From Pseudomonas sp. UBA1879 (lineage in GTDB: Bacteria > Pseudomonadota > Gammaproteobacteria > Pseudomonadales > Pseudomonadaceae), in assembly GCF_002338065.1 (NCBI RefSeq), contig NZ_DDHJ01000005.1, forward strand, positions 1 to 64,000: DNA of 64,000 nt, written 5' to 3'. This document shows positions 38,960-48,412 of this stretch, in pieces. Each line of letters begins with the position of its first letter. Position 1 is the stretch's first letter. The notes below the pieces were generated by a model that was given only the letters and a program-made list of their open reading frames with translations, had not been told where the DNA came from and made no database searches. A program made the position numbers and the translations under genes.

Positions 38960-41563
38960 ATGGGCAAATCGCTGGTCATTGTGGAATCCCCGGCTAAGGC
39001 CAAGACCATCAACAAGTACCTGGGCAGCCAGTACGTGGTGAAGTCGAGTATCGGCCATATCCGAGACCTGCCCACCAGCGGTTCGGCTAGCGCTGCGAAA
39101 GAACCTGCCGCCAAAAAGGGCAAGACAGCTTCCGAAGCCCCTGCACTGACGCCCAAGGAAAAAGCCAAGCGCCAGCTCGTGGCCCGCATGGGCGTTGATC
39201 CGGAGCATGGCTGGAAGGCCAAGTATGAAATCCTTCCCGGCAAGGAAAAGGTGATCGACGAGCTGCGCCGTCTTGCCAAGGATGCCGACACCATCTACCT
39301 CGCGACGGACTTGGACCGCGAAGGGGAAGCCATTGCCTGGCACCTGCGCGAAGCCATCGGTGGTGACGATGAGCGCTACAAGCGCGTGGTGTTCAACGAG
39401 ATCACCAAGAAAGCCATTCAGGAAGCGTTCTCCAGGCCGGGCGAGCTGGACATCGACCGCGTCAATGCGCAACAGGCTCGCCGCTTTCTAGACCGTGTCG
39501 TGGGTTACATGGTCTCGCCGCTGCTATGGCAGAAGATTGCTCGTGGCCTGTCGGCGGGGCGTGTGCAATCGGTGGCCGTGAAGCTGGTGGTGGAGCGCGA
39601 GCGCGAAATCCGTGCGTTCATTCCGGAAGAGTATTGGGAAGTCCACGCCGACCTCGGCACCGCAAAAGGCGCCAACGTGCGTTTTGAAGTGGCCCGCGAA
39701 AACGGTGAGGCATTCAAGCCGCTGAACGAAGCCCAAGCCATGGCCGCGCTGGAGAAGCTCAAGGCCTCTTCCTACAAGATTGCCAAGCGCGAGGACAAAC
39801 CGACCAGCAGCAAGCCGTCGGCACCGTTCATCACGTCCACGTTGCAGCAGGCCGCAAGTAACCGCTTGGGCTTCGGCGTGAAGAAAACCATGATGATGGC
39901 CCAGCGTCTGTACGAAGCGGGTTACATCACCTACATGCGTACCGACTCGACCAACCTGTCGGCCGACGCCGTGGCCATGGCCCGCACCTACATCGAAACC
40001 GAGTTCGGTAATAAGTACCTGCCCGATTCGCCGAACGTTTACAGCAGCAAGGAAGGTGCACAAGAGGCTCACGAAGCGATTCGCCCCTCCGACGTCAACA
40101 CCCACCCCAGCAAGCTGTCGGGCATGGAGCGGGATGCCGAGCGTCTGTACGAGCTCATCTGGCGTCAGTTCGTGGCCTGCCAGATGCCGCCCGCGCAATA
40201 CCTGTCCACCACCGTCAGTGTGGCCGCAGGTGACTTCGAGCTGCGTGCCAAAGGTCGTATCCTCAAGTTCGACGGTTACACCCGTGTTCTGCCGCAGATG
40301 AGCAAACCGGGCGACGACGACGTACTGCCCGACATGGCTCAGGGCGACGTGATGAAGCTGATCAAGCTCGACCCGAGCCAGCACTTCACCAAGCCGCCTG
40401 CGCGCTACTCGGAAGCGAGCCTGGTCAAGGAAATGGAAAAACGCGGTATCGGTCGCCCTTCGACCTATGCGGCGATCATCTCGACGATTCAGGACCGGGG
40501 CTACGTGGCACTGCACAACCGCCGCTTCTACTCTGAAAAGATGGGCGACATCGTCACCGAACGGCTGTCCGAGAGCTTTTCCAACCTGATGGACTACGGC
40601 TTCACCGCCGGCATGGAAGAGAACCTCGATGATGTGGCCCAGGGTGAGCGCGACTGGAAAAACGTGCTTGACGAGTTCTACGGCGACTTCAAGAAAAAGC
40701 TCGAAGTGGCCGAGGCCACCGGTAGCGGGATGCGGGCCAACGAACCGGTGATGACCGACATCCCGTGCAAGGTCTGCGGGCGCCCGATGCAGATCCGCAC
40801 CGCATCCACCGGTGTGTTTCTCGGTTGCTCGGGCTACAGCCTGCCACCGAAAGAGCGCTGCAAGGCCACCGTCAACCTGACGCCAGGCGACGAAATCGCC
40901 GAGGACGATGAAGGTGAGTCGGAATCCCGCGTCCTGCGCGGCAAACACCGGTGCCCGATCTGCAGCACGGCGATGGACGCCTATCTGCTCGACGAGAAGC
41001 ACAAGCTTCACATCTGCGGCAACAACCCGGATTGCGCGGGCTACGAGATCGAAGAGGGCAGCTATCGCATCAAGGGCTATGAAGGCCCTAGCGTTGAGTG
41101 CGACAAGTGTGGCGGCGAAATGCAGCTCAAGACCGGCCGGTTCGGCAAATTCTTCGGCTGCACCAACTGCAAGAACACTCGCAAGCTGTTGAAAAACGGC
41201 GAAGCGGCACCTCCGAAGATGGACCCGGTGAAGATGCCAGAACTCAAGTGCGAGAAGGTAGACGACACCTACATCCTGCGTGACGGTGCTTCTGGCCTGT
41301 TCCTGGCCGCCAGCCAGTTCCCGAAAAACCGCGAGACCCGTGCGCCGCTGGTGCTTGAAATCGTGCCGCACAAGTCGGAGATCGATCCGAAGTATCACTT
41401 TCTGTGCGAAGCCCCACAGAAAGATCCCGATGGTCGTCCGGCGGTGATTCGTTACAGCCGCAAATCGAAGGAACAATATGTACAGACTGAAGTGGACGGC
41501 AAGCCGACCGGCTGGCGCGCCTTCTTCGACGGTGGCGCTTGGAAGGTCGAAGACAAGCGTTGA
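38960..41563 (+). CDS. topA: DNA topoisomerase I (omega protein)
   Basis: An 867-residue type IA topoisomerase that relaxes negative supercoils. The Toprim domain has [13 protein letters not shown] and TDLDREGEA (Asp117, Asp119, Glu121). The catalytic Tyr325 is in [12 protein letters not shown]. The C-terminal part has three Cys4 zinc-ribbon units (starting [18 protein letters not shown] and CDKCGGEMQ) and a basic tail with [12 protein letters not shown] Lys/Ala-rich insert (about 45-70) sits inside the Toprim domain. It has its own promoter and terminator. Confidence 0.98.
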   Translation: MGKSLVIVESPAKAKTINKYLGSQYVVKSSIGHIRDLPTSGSASAAKEPAAKKGKTASEAPALTPKEKAKRQLVARMGVDPEHGWKAKYEILPGKEKVIDELRRLAKDADTIYLATDLDREGEAIAWHLREAIGGDDERYKRVVFNEITKKAIQEAFSRPGELDIDRVNAQQARRFLDRVVGYMVSPLLWQKIARGLSAGRVQSVAVKLVVEREREIRAFIPEEYWEVHADLGTAKGANVRFEVARENGEAFKPLNEAQAMAALEKLKASSYKIAKREDKPTSSKPSAPFITSTLQQAASNRLGFGVKKTMMMAQRLYEAGYITYMRTDSTNLSADAVAMARTYIETEFGNKYLPDSPNVYSSKEGAQEAHEAIRPSDVNTHPSKLSGMERDAERLYELIWRQFVACQMPPAQYLSTTVSVAAGDFELRAKGRILKFDGYTRVLPQMSKPGDDDVLPDMAQGDVMKLIKLDPSQHFTKPPARYSEASLVKEMEKRGIGRPSTYAAIISTIQDRGYVALHNRRFYSEKMGDIVTERLSESFSNLMDYGFTAGMEENLDDVAQGERDWKNVLDEFYGDFKKKLEVAEATGSGMRANEPVMTDIPCKVCGRPMQIRTASTGVFLGCSGYSLPPKERCKATVNLTPGDEIAEDDEGESESRVLRGKHRCPICSTAMDAYLLDEKHKLHICGNNPDCAGYEIEEGSYRIKGYEGPSVECDKCGGEMQLKTGRFGKFFGCTNCKNTRKLLKNGEAAPPKMDPVKMPELKCEKVDDTYILRDGASGLFLAASQFPKNRETRAPLVLEIVPHKSEIDPKYHFLCEAPQKDPDGRPAVIRYSRKSKEQYVQTEVDGKPTGWRAFFDGGAWKVEDKR

Positions 41564-41618
41564 TCACTCGGCGATGAGTCACTGACGGCTGGCAAGCGCT
41601 GCTGCTTTACGTTAAAAG

Positions 41619-41655
41619 AATCCCTCGATGGCCTGCCTGCGCATCGAGGGATTTT
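41619..41655 (+). terminator. Rho-independent terminator of topA
   Basis: AATCCCTCGATG pairs perfectly with CATCGAGGGATT across an 11-base loop, followed by T's. Confidence 0.88.
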
Positions 41656-41703
41656 CTGCCTTGTGGGATTCGTTCAACTTTCATCGATGTGGAGGCCGCT
41701 GCC

Positions 41704-42225
41704 ATGGCTCACGAACTCTATACCCGCACCAATCAGAAGCTGTTCTTTGCAGGCCTGGCGCTGGAAGCCATGGCCAAGGCCAAAGAAAGCCACGCCATGA
41801 ATGCTCAAGGGCTCGAGCAGGCGGAGCGCGAATCGGCGATTTTTCATCTGTACGGTGCGCTACTGGGTCTGTGCCATGAAATCGCGGGTTTCTATCGCCT
41901 GCCTAACGCCGGTACCCCGCGCGCCGAGGAGTTGCTGACGCCTAAGGTGCTGGAAGCCATCGCGATTCCCGAAATGGGCGAGCTGGTCGAGTTGGCTCAA
42001 CAGCGAGAGACGTGGCTGGCACAACTGCTGGCGTCCTATGGCGCACTGTTTCAACCACCCCGCCCGCCGAAGAAGCCCAAGGGGGATGTCACCCAGCCGC
42101 TGATCATTTCAGTGGGGGTGGAGGAAGTGGTAGAGCCGGAGTTGACCCGCGAGGAGATGGAAAGCTGGCGGCAGCAGCTGAAAAGTCTGGCCATTCGTTT
42201 TCGCGAAGGGCTCAGCGAGTGCTGA
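41704..42225 (+). CDS. DUF6586-type conserved hypothetical protein
   Basis: A 173-residue soluble, mainly helical protein. It starts MAHELYTRTNQKLFFAGLAL and has a Pro/Lys-rich linker (PPRPPKKPKGD, about 118-128) before a short C-terminal domain. This is a conserved Pseudomonas gene found between topA and sulA-lexA. The start at 41704 has GGAGG 8 bases upstream; an in-frame ATG at 41689 lies before that site. Function is unknown, and the placement beside topA and lexA does not by itself show a DNA-related role. Confidence 0.8.
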   Translation: MAHELYTRTNQKLFFAGLALEAMAKAKESHAMNAQGLEQAERESAIFHLYGALLGLCHEIAGFYRLPNAGTPRAEELLTPKVLEAIAIPEMGELVELAQQRETWLAQLLASYGALFQPPRPPKKPKGDVTQPLIISVGVEEVVEPELTREEMESWRQQLKSLAIRFREGLSEC

Positions 42226-42300
42226 AGCATTGTGATCGGTGGGCTAGGGCCTGAGTGATCAGGCTGCTACAATGCCCGCCTTTCGTGGAGAACTGTCCTG

Positions 42301-42537
42301 ATGCCAACCTCTTTTCTGGAAATTGTAGAACTGCCTGATGGCCGTATCGAGCTGCGCCGCGCTGAAGATGAAGGGTCGCTGGTGACCTTGAATTTCTCCG
42401 ACGATGCCAAGGCATTTCTGCATGGCCAACACGTTGAAGTCGCCAAAGCGATGCTTAGCGTGGGCGTGCAAATGGCCGGTCGCCTGGCTGAAGGCGAGTT
42501 GACCAAGGAAGAAGAAGGGCCTCGCGTCTTGCACTGA
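42301..42537 (+). CDS. small conserved hypothetical protein
   Basis: A 78-residue acidic protein. Residues 4-36 look like a short beta sheet (FLEIVELPDGRIELRRAEDE) followed by helices around VEVAKAMLSVGVQMAG. No domain is recognised. The gene is conserved in Pseudomonas between topA and sulA. GGAG lies a little far, about 11 bases, before the ATG. It converges on sulA. Confidence 0.75.
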   Translation: MPTSFLEIVELPDGRIELRRAEDEGSLVTLNFSDDAKAFLHGQHVEVAKAMLSVGVQMAGRLAEGELTKEEEGPRVLH

Positions 42538-42657
42538 TCCCGTTCTGGATCAGCTCCGCATCACCTGTCTGCTGGCTTCCCCCTTTATCAGGGGCAGTAC
42601 CTGCCTGTCCGCACGGGATTGCGCCGTTCGACTTGACCTGGCCAGACATTGCCAACA

Positions 42658-43161
42658 TTAGCCCAAGCGGATATTCAGACTTTGCGCATTCCCGACACGC
42701 GCTGCGCTGATGAGCTGCTGGCGCGCGGTACCGGGCATCGGGTTGATCCAGCTGACAACTGTATGGCTACGTCCCAGGCGCAAGGCTTCGCGCGTGAGTT
42801 CCAGCGCACTTTGCGTGCCTCTGGGGTGCATCAGGATAATGCGTTCCCGGTTCAGGCCCGCGTCCCGTAGCCAGGCTTGGGTCACGCTGGATGGCGGTGC
42901 GATCAGGGTCAGCCAGCGATCGTTTCTATCCTGGCTGAGATCACGCAGAATCGGAGCGAGCAGGTTCAGGCAGTTTCCGGCAGCGCCGCGCAATGACAAT
43001 TCACTGAAGACTTCGGGTTCGCTGCTCCACGGGGCGTCGACGACATCGTCGAGCACCGGTATCTGAAGCAACGGAGCATCGAGGCTCGGCATGGCAGGGG
43101 CCATGAAGACTTCGAACAGCGGCAGTTGTGCATGTTGTTGCGGTGTCTGTGGAAACTGCAT
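42658..43161 (-). CDS. sulA: SOS cell-division inhibitor SulA
   Basis: A 167-residue protein that blocks FtsZ polymerisation during the SOS response. It is a RecA-like fold without the nucleotide loop. Characteristic parts are FSELSLRGAAGNCLNLLAP, RWLTLIAPP and HTVVSWINPMPG. In Pseudomonas sulA follows lexA in one operon, as here with an 11-base gap, so it is controlled by the LexA boxes upstream of lexA. Confidence 0.92.
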   Translation of the reverse strand: MQFPQTPQQHAQLPLFEVFMAPAMPSLDAPLLQIPVLDDVVDAPWSSEPEVFSELSLRGAAGNCLNLLAPILRDLSQDRNDRWLTLIAPPSSVTQAWLRDAGLNRERIILMHPRGTQSALELTREALRLGRSHTVVSWINPMPGTARQQLISAARVGNAQSLNIRLG

Positions 43162-43172
43162 AAACGTGCTCC

Positions 43173-43781
43173 TTAGCGGCGAATCACGCCGACGCTCAGC
43201 CCTTCAATGACCAGGTCCTGATCTTTCAGGTTGACTTCGATGGGGGCGAATTCAGGGTTCTCGGCGATCAGCCAGACTTTGCTCCCTTCACGCTTGAAAC
43301 GCTTGACCGTGACTTCGTCGCCGATCCGCGCCACGACGATCTGGCCGTTGCGGGCTTCGCGGGTGGTGTGAACGGCCAGCAGGTCGCCGTCGAGAATGCC
43401 GACGTCCTTCATGCTCATGCCGTGGACGCGAAGAAGATAGTCAGCACTGGGGTGAAAGAACGCGGGGTTGATGGCCAGGGATTCTTCGATGTGCTGTTGG
43501 GCGAGAATGGGCGCACCAGCCGCGACACGACCGATGATTGGCAAGCCGCTTTCGTCGGCCTTGGCCTCGAAGCCCGGAATGCGAATGCCGCGGGAGGCGC
43601 CCGGGGTCATTTCAATTGCGCCCTTGCGGGCCAGTGCCTTGAGGTGTTCTTCAGCGGCGTTGGGGGATTTGAACCCCAGCTCCTGAGCGATTTCCGCACG
43701 GGTGGGCGGGTAGCCATTGTCTTCCAGACAGCGTTTGATGAAGTCCAGAATTTCGGCTTGGCGTGACGTCAGTTTGATCAT
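43173..43781 (-). CDS. lexA: SOS repressor LexA
   Basis: A 202-residue repressor. The N-terminal winged helix (about 1-70) has [19 protein letters not shown] and [16 protein letters not shown]. The cleavage site is Ala88-Gly89 in RVAAGAPI, and the catalytic dyad is Ser123 (GMSMKD) and Lys160 (VTVKRF). RecA filaments trigger self-cleavage. The start at 43781 (MIKLTSRQ) matches the usual N-terminus; an ATG two codons earlier is possible. Two SOS boxes and a sigma-70 promoter lie just upstream, so it represses itself and sulA. Confidence 0.97.
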   Translation of the reverse strand: MIKLTSRQAEILDFIKRCLEDNGYPPTRAEIAQELGFKSPNAAEEHLKALARKGAIEMTPGASRGIRIPGFEAKADESGLPIIGRVAAGAPILAQQHIEESLAINPAFFHPSADYLLRVHGMSMKDVGILDGDLLAVHTTREARNGQIVVARIGDEVTVKRFKREGSKVWLIAENPEFAPIEVNLKDQDLVIEGLSVGVIRR

Positions 43782-43791
43782 GTGCATCGCT

Positions 43792-43807
43792 CTGTCTTTT
43801 TATACAG
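43792..43807. promoter_or_regulatory. LexA (SOS) box 1 upstream of lexA
   Basis: CTGTCTTTTTATACAG fits CTGT-N8-ACAG exactly. It lies about 11 bases before the lexA start codon, downstream of the promoter. Confidence 0.9.
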
Positions 43808-43810
43808 TGA

Positions 43811-43826
43811 CTGGGATTATATACAG
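43811..43826. promoter_or_regulatory. LexA (SOS) box 2, overlapping the lexA promoter
   Basis: CTGGGATTATATACAG fits CTGT-N8-ACAG with one mismatch. It covers the -10 hexamer of the lexA promoter and is 19 bases from box 1. Confidence 0.85.
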
Positions 43827-43843
43827 TGATCGCGTCTTGGCAA
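43816..43843 (-). promoter_or_regulatory. sigma-70 promoter of lexA-sulA
   Basis: On the minus strand TTGCCA (43838-43843), 16 bases, and a perfect TATAAT (43816-43821). LexA box 2 sits over the -10. Confidence 0.8.
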
Positions 43844-43989
43844 TCATCCTTTTCAAGCGCGCCTACCGGCCGTCGCCACAAGGCTCGGTCCAGAGAGGAT
43901 CAACGATGGCTTCAGGCCGCTATTTGTATGGTTAAATGCCGTGACTGATCAGACGCAAAACGAACCGCAGGGTTGACAGTGGGTTGGCT

Positions 43990-44016
43990 GAAACGTATGT
44001 TTCAAACAAGTGTTTG
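43990..44016. promoter_or_regulatory. two tandem PsrA operators upstream of psrA
   Basis: GAAACGTATGTTTC (43990-44003) and CAAACAAGTGTTTG (44003-44016) both fit (G/C)AAAC-N4-GTTT(G/C) exactly and share one base. They lie 14 bases before the psrA start, as expected for self-repression. Confidence 0.85.
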
Positions 44017-44030
44017 TCAGGCGAAGAACC

Positions 44031-44741
44031 ATGGCTCAGTCGGAAACAGTTGAACGAATTCTGGACGCTGCGGAGCAGCTGTTTGCGGAGAAGGGGTTTG
44101 CCGAAACGTCGTTGCGGCTGATTACCAGCAAGGCATCGGTCAATCTGGCGGCGGTGAATTACCATTTTGGCTCGAAGAAGGCCCTGATTCAGGCCGTGTT
44201 TTCGCGCTTTCTCGGGCCATTCTGCGCCAGTCTCGACAAGGAGCTCGAGCGTCGACAAGCCAAGCCCGAACACAAACCGACCCTCGAAGAGCTGCTGGAG
44301 ATTCTCGTCGAGCAGGCGTTGGTCGTGCAACCTCGAAGCGGCAATGATTTGTCGATTTTCATGCGCTTGCTTGGTCTGGCATTCAGTCAAAGTCAGGGTC
44401 ACTTGCGTCGTTACCTCGAAGACATGTACGGCAAGGTATTCCGCCGCTACATGACGTTGGTTAACGAGGCCGCCCCGCGTATTCCCCCGATCGAACTGTT
44501 CTGGCGCGTGCACTTCATGCTCGGCGCCGCTGCGTTCAGCATGTCGGGCATCAAGGCATTACGGGCGATCGCCGAGACCGACTTCGGCGTCAACACGTCT
44601 ATCGAACAGGTCATGCGCCTCATGGTGCCGTTTCTTGCGGCGGGCATGCGTGCCGAAACGGGCGTTACAGATACGGCCATGATCAGCGCGCAACTGAAGC
44701 CTCGCATCAAAAGCTCGACCCCGGCGCCTGCCAAGGCCTGA
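44031..44741 (+). CDS. psrA: TetR-family regulator PsrA (fatty-acid responsive)
   Basis: A 236-residue TetR repressor. The N-terminal helix-turn-helix (about 8-54) has VERILDAAEQLFAEKGFAET and NLAAVNYHFGSKKALI. The C-terminal domain is the larger PsrA-type ligand domain. In Pseudomonas PsrA represses itself and fadBA5, activates rpoS, and is released by long-chain fatty acids. The ATG at 44031 is 14 bases after two exact PsrA motifs. The position between lexA and nagZ is the conserved Pseudomonas order. Confidence 0.95.
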   Translation: MAQSETVERILDAAEQLFAEKGFAETSLRLITSKASVNLAAVNYHFGSKKALIQAVFSRFLGPFCASLDKELERRQAKPEHKPTLEELLEILVEQALVVQPRSGNDLSIFMRLLGLAFSQSQGHLRRYLEDMYGKVFRRYMTLVNEAAPRIPPIELFWRVHFMLGAAAFSMSGIKALRAIAETDFGVNTSIEQVMRLMVPFLAAGMRAETGVTDTAMISAQLKPRIKSSTPAPAKA

Positions 44742-44830
44742 TTCTTTCTCAGTGGGTGCCGTGCATTTGCATCGCACCGGACGATCCCGCACCATGCCGC
44801 ATTGGGCAATGGTTGTTGAAGGATCTTTCT

Positions 44831-45841
44831 ATGCATTCTGGCCTGCATGGCTCCCTGATGGTGGATATCGCCGGTACTTGGCTGACTTCCGAAGACCGTC
44901 AGTTATTGCGTCATCCCGAAGTGGGCGGTCTGATCATTTTTGCGCGCAACATCGAGAGTCCACGGCAGGTCCGTGAGCTGTGCGCGTCCATTCGGGCATT
45001 GCGACCTGACCTGCTGTTGGCAGTTGATCAGGAGGGCGGACGAGTTCAACGCTTGCGGCAGGGCTTCGTGCGATTGCCTGCAATGCGAGCGATTGCCGAT
45101 AACCCGAATGCCGAATTTCTCGCCGAGCAGTGTGGCTGGTTGATGGCAACCGAAGTATTGGCGGTGGGCCTGGACCTGAGTTTTGCCCCGGTGCTGGACC
45201 TTGATTATCAGCGCAGTGCAGTGGTTGGCAGTCGTGCATTCGAAGGTGATCCGGAGCGGGCCGCCTTGCTGGCAGGAGCGTTCATCACAGGCATGAACGA
45301 CGCCGGTATGTCCGCCACCGGTAAACATTTCCCTGGCCATGGTTGGGCCGAAGCGGACTCCCACGTCGCCATCCCCACCGACGAGCGCAGTCTGGAAACC
45401 CTCCGCGCCAACGACTTGGTGCCCTTCGCTCGCTTGAGCAAGCAGTTGGCGGCAGTGATGCCCGCCCACGTCATCTATCCGCACATCGACAACCAGCCCG
45501 CAGGCTTTTCACGCCGTTGGTTGCAGGACATCTTGCGCGGCGAGTTGGGCTTCGATGGGGTGATTTTCAGCGATGACCTGTCGATGGCCGGCGCACACGT
45601 GGTGGGTGACGCCGCCAGCCGGATCGAAGCGGCACTTACCGCCGGGTGCGACATGGGGCTGGTGTGCAACGACCGGGCGGCCGCTGAGTTGGCGCTGAGT
45701 GCTGCCCAGCGAATGAAAGTCACGCCACACGCACGCATCGCCCGCATGCGTGGCCGGGGTCTGGCAACCCTGGAATATCGCCAACACCCACGCTGGCTTG
45801 CGGCGCTGACAGCGTTGCGCGCGGCCCAACTGATCGACTGA
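44831..45841 (+). CDS. nagZ: beta-N-acetylhexosaminidase NagZ
   Basis: A 336-residue cytoplasmic GH3 enzyme that removes GlcNAc from anhydro-muropeptides in cell-wall recycling, which supplies signals for AmpC control. It has LAVDQEGGRVQRL, the flexible catalytic loop GKHFPGHG (165-171) with its His, and the nucleophile Asp248 in IFSDDLSM. The start at 44831 gives MHSGLHGSLMVDIAGTW, close to the P. aeruginosa protein; the earlier frame start lacks support. The phosphorylase gene follows after 9 bases, so an operon is likely. Confidence 0.96.
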   Translation: MHSGLHGSLMVDIAGTWLTSEDRQLLRHPEVGGLIIFARNIESPRQVRELCASIRALRPDLLLAVDQEGGRVQRLRQGFVRLPAMRAIADNPNAEFLAEQCGWLMATEVLAVGLDLSFAPVLDLDYQRSAVVGSRAFEGDPERAALLAGAFITGMNDAGMSATGKHFPGHGWAEADSHVAIPTDERSLETLRANDLVPFARLSKQLAAVMPAHVIYPHIDNQPAGFSRRWLQDILRGELGFDGVIFSDDLSMAGAHVVGDAASRIEAALTAGCDMGLVCNDRAAAELALSAAQRMKVTPHARIARMRGRGLATLEYRQHPRWLAALTALRAAQLID

Positions 45842-46591
<750 letters not shown>

Positions 46592-46601
46592 TGCTCGATG
46601 A

Positions 46602-46626
46602 AGGCGGGCGCCCATGGTGGGCGCCT
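46602..46626. terminator. hairpin between convergent phosphorylase and HAD genes
   Basis: GGCGCCCA pairs perfectly with TGGGCGCC across a 3-base loop. No T-run follows, but the position between two convergent stops suggests it ends transcripts. Confidence 0.45.
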
Positions 46627-46627
46627 G

Positions 46628-47281
46628 TCAGCGTGGTTGCAGGGACAGCCAACCCTGATCCGTGAGCGAAACAGTGTAGGTGTCGTAGCTGCTCAGGCCC
46701 GGATGGAGCGTCTCGACAGGATGCCTGTGGGTTGCAGTGATCACCATGACCTTAGCCCCGGCAGCTTCCGCAGCGGCAATCCCCGCTGGTGCATCTTCGA
46801 ACACCAGGCAGTCTTCCGGCTTCACGCCCAGCTTTTTCGCGGCCAGCTGAAAACAGTCCGGCGCCGGTTTACCGCGTTCGACGTCTTCAGCAGCAACCAT
46901 GACGTTGGGCAGCGGCAAGCCTGCCGCCAGAATCCTGCGTTCGGCCAGCCGCTTGGGCGCAGAGGTCACCACGGCCCAACGTTCGGGTGGGAGCGCCGCC
47001 AGGAAACGCGCGGCCCCATCGATGGATATAACGCCTTCGATGTCATCGGTCTCCATCTGCGCCAGCCGTTCGGCTTCGCGTTCAGGGTCCACGCCGGGCA
47101 GGTTCAGCCGACGCATCGTGTCGACGCAACGCACGCCGTGGATGGTGGACAGCAAAGCCTGCACATCCAGCCCCTTGCTCACGGCCCATCGGGTCCAGAC
47201 CCGTTCCGCTGCAGCAATGGAGTTGGTCAGCGTGCCGTCCATGTCGAACAGAAAGGCGGCGAATGTGTGCGTGTCCTGCAT
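46628..47281 (-). CDS. HAD-superfamily sugar-phosphatase-like hydrolase
   Basis: A 217-residue HAD phosphatase. Motif I is FLFDMDGTLTNS with the nucleophile Asp, motif II VVTSAPKRLAE, motif III/IV GKPAPDCF and VFEDAPAGIAAAEAAGA. The helical cap between motifs I and II is the subclass used by sugar phosphatases such as YfbT and 2-deoxyglucose-6-phosphatase, so a small sugar phosphate is the likely substrate. The start at 47281 has GAAGGA upstream; the longer frame from 47407 lacks conserved sequence. It stands alone, convergent with the phosphorylase gene. Confidence 0.88.
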   Translation of the reverse strand: MQDTHTFAAFLFDMDGTLTNSIAAAERVWTRWAVSKGLDVQALLSTIHGVRCVDTMRRLNLPGVDPEREAERLAQMETDDIEGVISIDGAARFLAALPPERWAVVTSAPKRLAERRILAAGLPLPNVMVAAEDVERGKPAPDCFQLAAKKLGVKPEDCLVFEDAPAGIAAAEAAGAKVMVITATHRHPVETLHPGLSSYDTYTVSLTDQGWLSLQPR

Positions 47282-47547
47282 GCTGGGATCCTTCAAGCCT
47301 CGATGAGTGAAGGATGCTAGCACGCGCCTTTCCGCGTCGTGGCGGTACATAAATGTCATCTGCATGACGTGTCGGCCAGACGGCGATCCAGGGTCGTTGC
47401 AAGTCAATCTGGAACAGCTTTAAGGCCTATTGGCCGAACACGCCGACGGGCAAGACTAAGCGCCCTGAAGAACCGGTGTTAACGCGGTTTCGATGCTGGT
47501 ACTACGCTCGGAAGCCTCTGAAAGTCAACGCCATTTCGTTGAAAAAG

Positions 47548-47582
47548 TTGTCCACGAAAAACGTGAATATCTCTGTGGATAA
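47548..47582. promoter_or_regulatory. pair of DnaA-box-like sequences
   Basis: TGTGGATAA (47574-47582) is the exact complement of the DnaA box TTATCCACA. TTGTCCACG (47548-47556), in the opposite direction, matches 7 of 9. A pair this close can occur by chance. Confidence 0.25.
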
Positions 47583-47790
47583 CTGGCTGTAAGCCCTTCG
47601 AGGCAAGGCCTTACTCGCAATGATCGTTTAATGATCAGTTCTTTCAATGACGTCAATGCAGTGCGCCAATTGTCAGATATCTGTTCAGCGACAGCCGTGT
47701 CGAGCGGGAATATGATCACGTGTCGACTGCGCTGGTTGAATGACCTTGTCCGGAGATGCCTGCACTGGGAAAAGGCGATAGCCATGGCAC

Positions 47791-47824
47791 AAAAAAACCC
47801 GCCGAAAAGGGTTCGGCGGGGTTT
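47791..47824 (-). terminator. Rho-independent terminator of the DUF6555 gene
   Basis: CCCGCCGAA pairs with TTCGGCGGG across a 5-base loop. On the minus strand seven T follow. It is about 35 bases past the stop of the 47859-48083 gene. Confidence 0.85.
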
Positions 47825-47858
47825 CGTCAGGCGACGTGAGAGTTCATGAGGAGGGGGG

Positions 47859-48083
47859 TCAGGATTCCGCCCACTCCACATCAGTCAGTCCGAGTTGTTC
47901 GGCTTTCGGCTTGCTGACCTTTGGGACTTTGTCCGAGCGGTATTTGGGTATCTGTCCAAATCCCGCATCCACGGACGCCCAATGCCAGGCGGAAGCGTTG
48001 TCCATGGCTTCAGCGCTGATGTAGAAGCTTTTATATTTGCCATGCAGCAGGTAATCGATTCTGAAATGCTTGTACTGTGCCAC
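47859..48083 (-). CDS. DUF6555-like small protein (GTG start)
   Basis: A 74-residue protein. AQYKHFRIDYLLHGKYKSFY and NASAWHWASVDAGFGQIP resemble a small family common in Pseudomonas. The GTG start at 48083 was chosen because GGGAGG lies 9 bases upstream and the family begins at this point; the frame runs on to an ATG at 48170 without conserved sequence. It has its own terminator. Function unknown. The family name is from memory of similar proteins. Confidence 0.75.
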   Translation of the reverse strand: MAQYKHFRIDYLLHGKYKSFYISAEAMDNASAWHWASVDAGFGQIPKYRSDKVPKVSKPKAEQLGLTDVEWAES

Positions 48084-48412
48084 GCTTGCAAACCTCCCTA
48101 TCAGTCGCTCACTTCTCCTTGAGTCGGATCCTCTGGGAAAATTCAGTCGGATTATTCCTTTCGTTGCCAAACGGTTACGTGTGGTACAGAAGGATGATTA
48201 GGAGCTTGCAGATGTGAACGAATGAGTGGGTTCGGCGCGAATTCGACATCGTTTCTTTAAACGATCCAAACGCCAGGGCAGAAGAGGACGCTGTTAACAG
48301 ACAGATGCAGACCCTCTGGCAAAGGCAGCGTGTCAGCAACACCTGAGGTCACTGACAGCTGCTTTGTCAGCCATATGGCGGCTTGGGTATGTCTTCGTGC
48401 AGCGCCTGAGGG
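48084..48412. other. 329-bp intergenic region
   Basis: Between the start of the DUF6555-like gene and the end of the epimerase gene. No gene, repeat or clear terminator was seen. Confidence 0.5.

Larger units (their letters stand above)
47282..47858. other. 577-bp region without a supported gene
   Basis: Holds two DnaA-box-like sequences (47548-47556 and 47574-47582) and, at the right end, the terminator of the 47859-48083 gene. The open frames inside have no family features. Confidence 0.5.

Noticed and set aside
39524..41476. 650-residue minus-strand open frame opposite topA
   Set aside because: Antisense shadow of topA.
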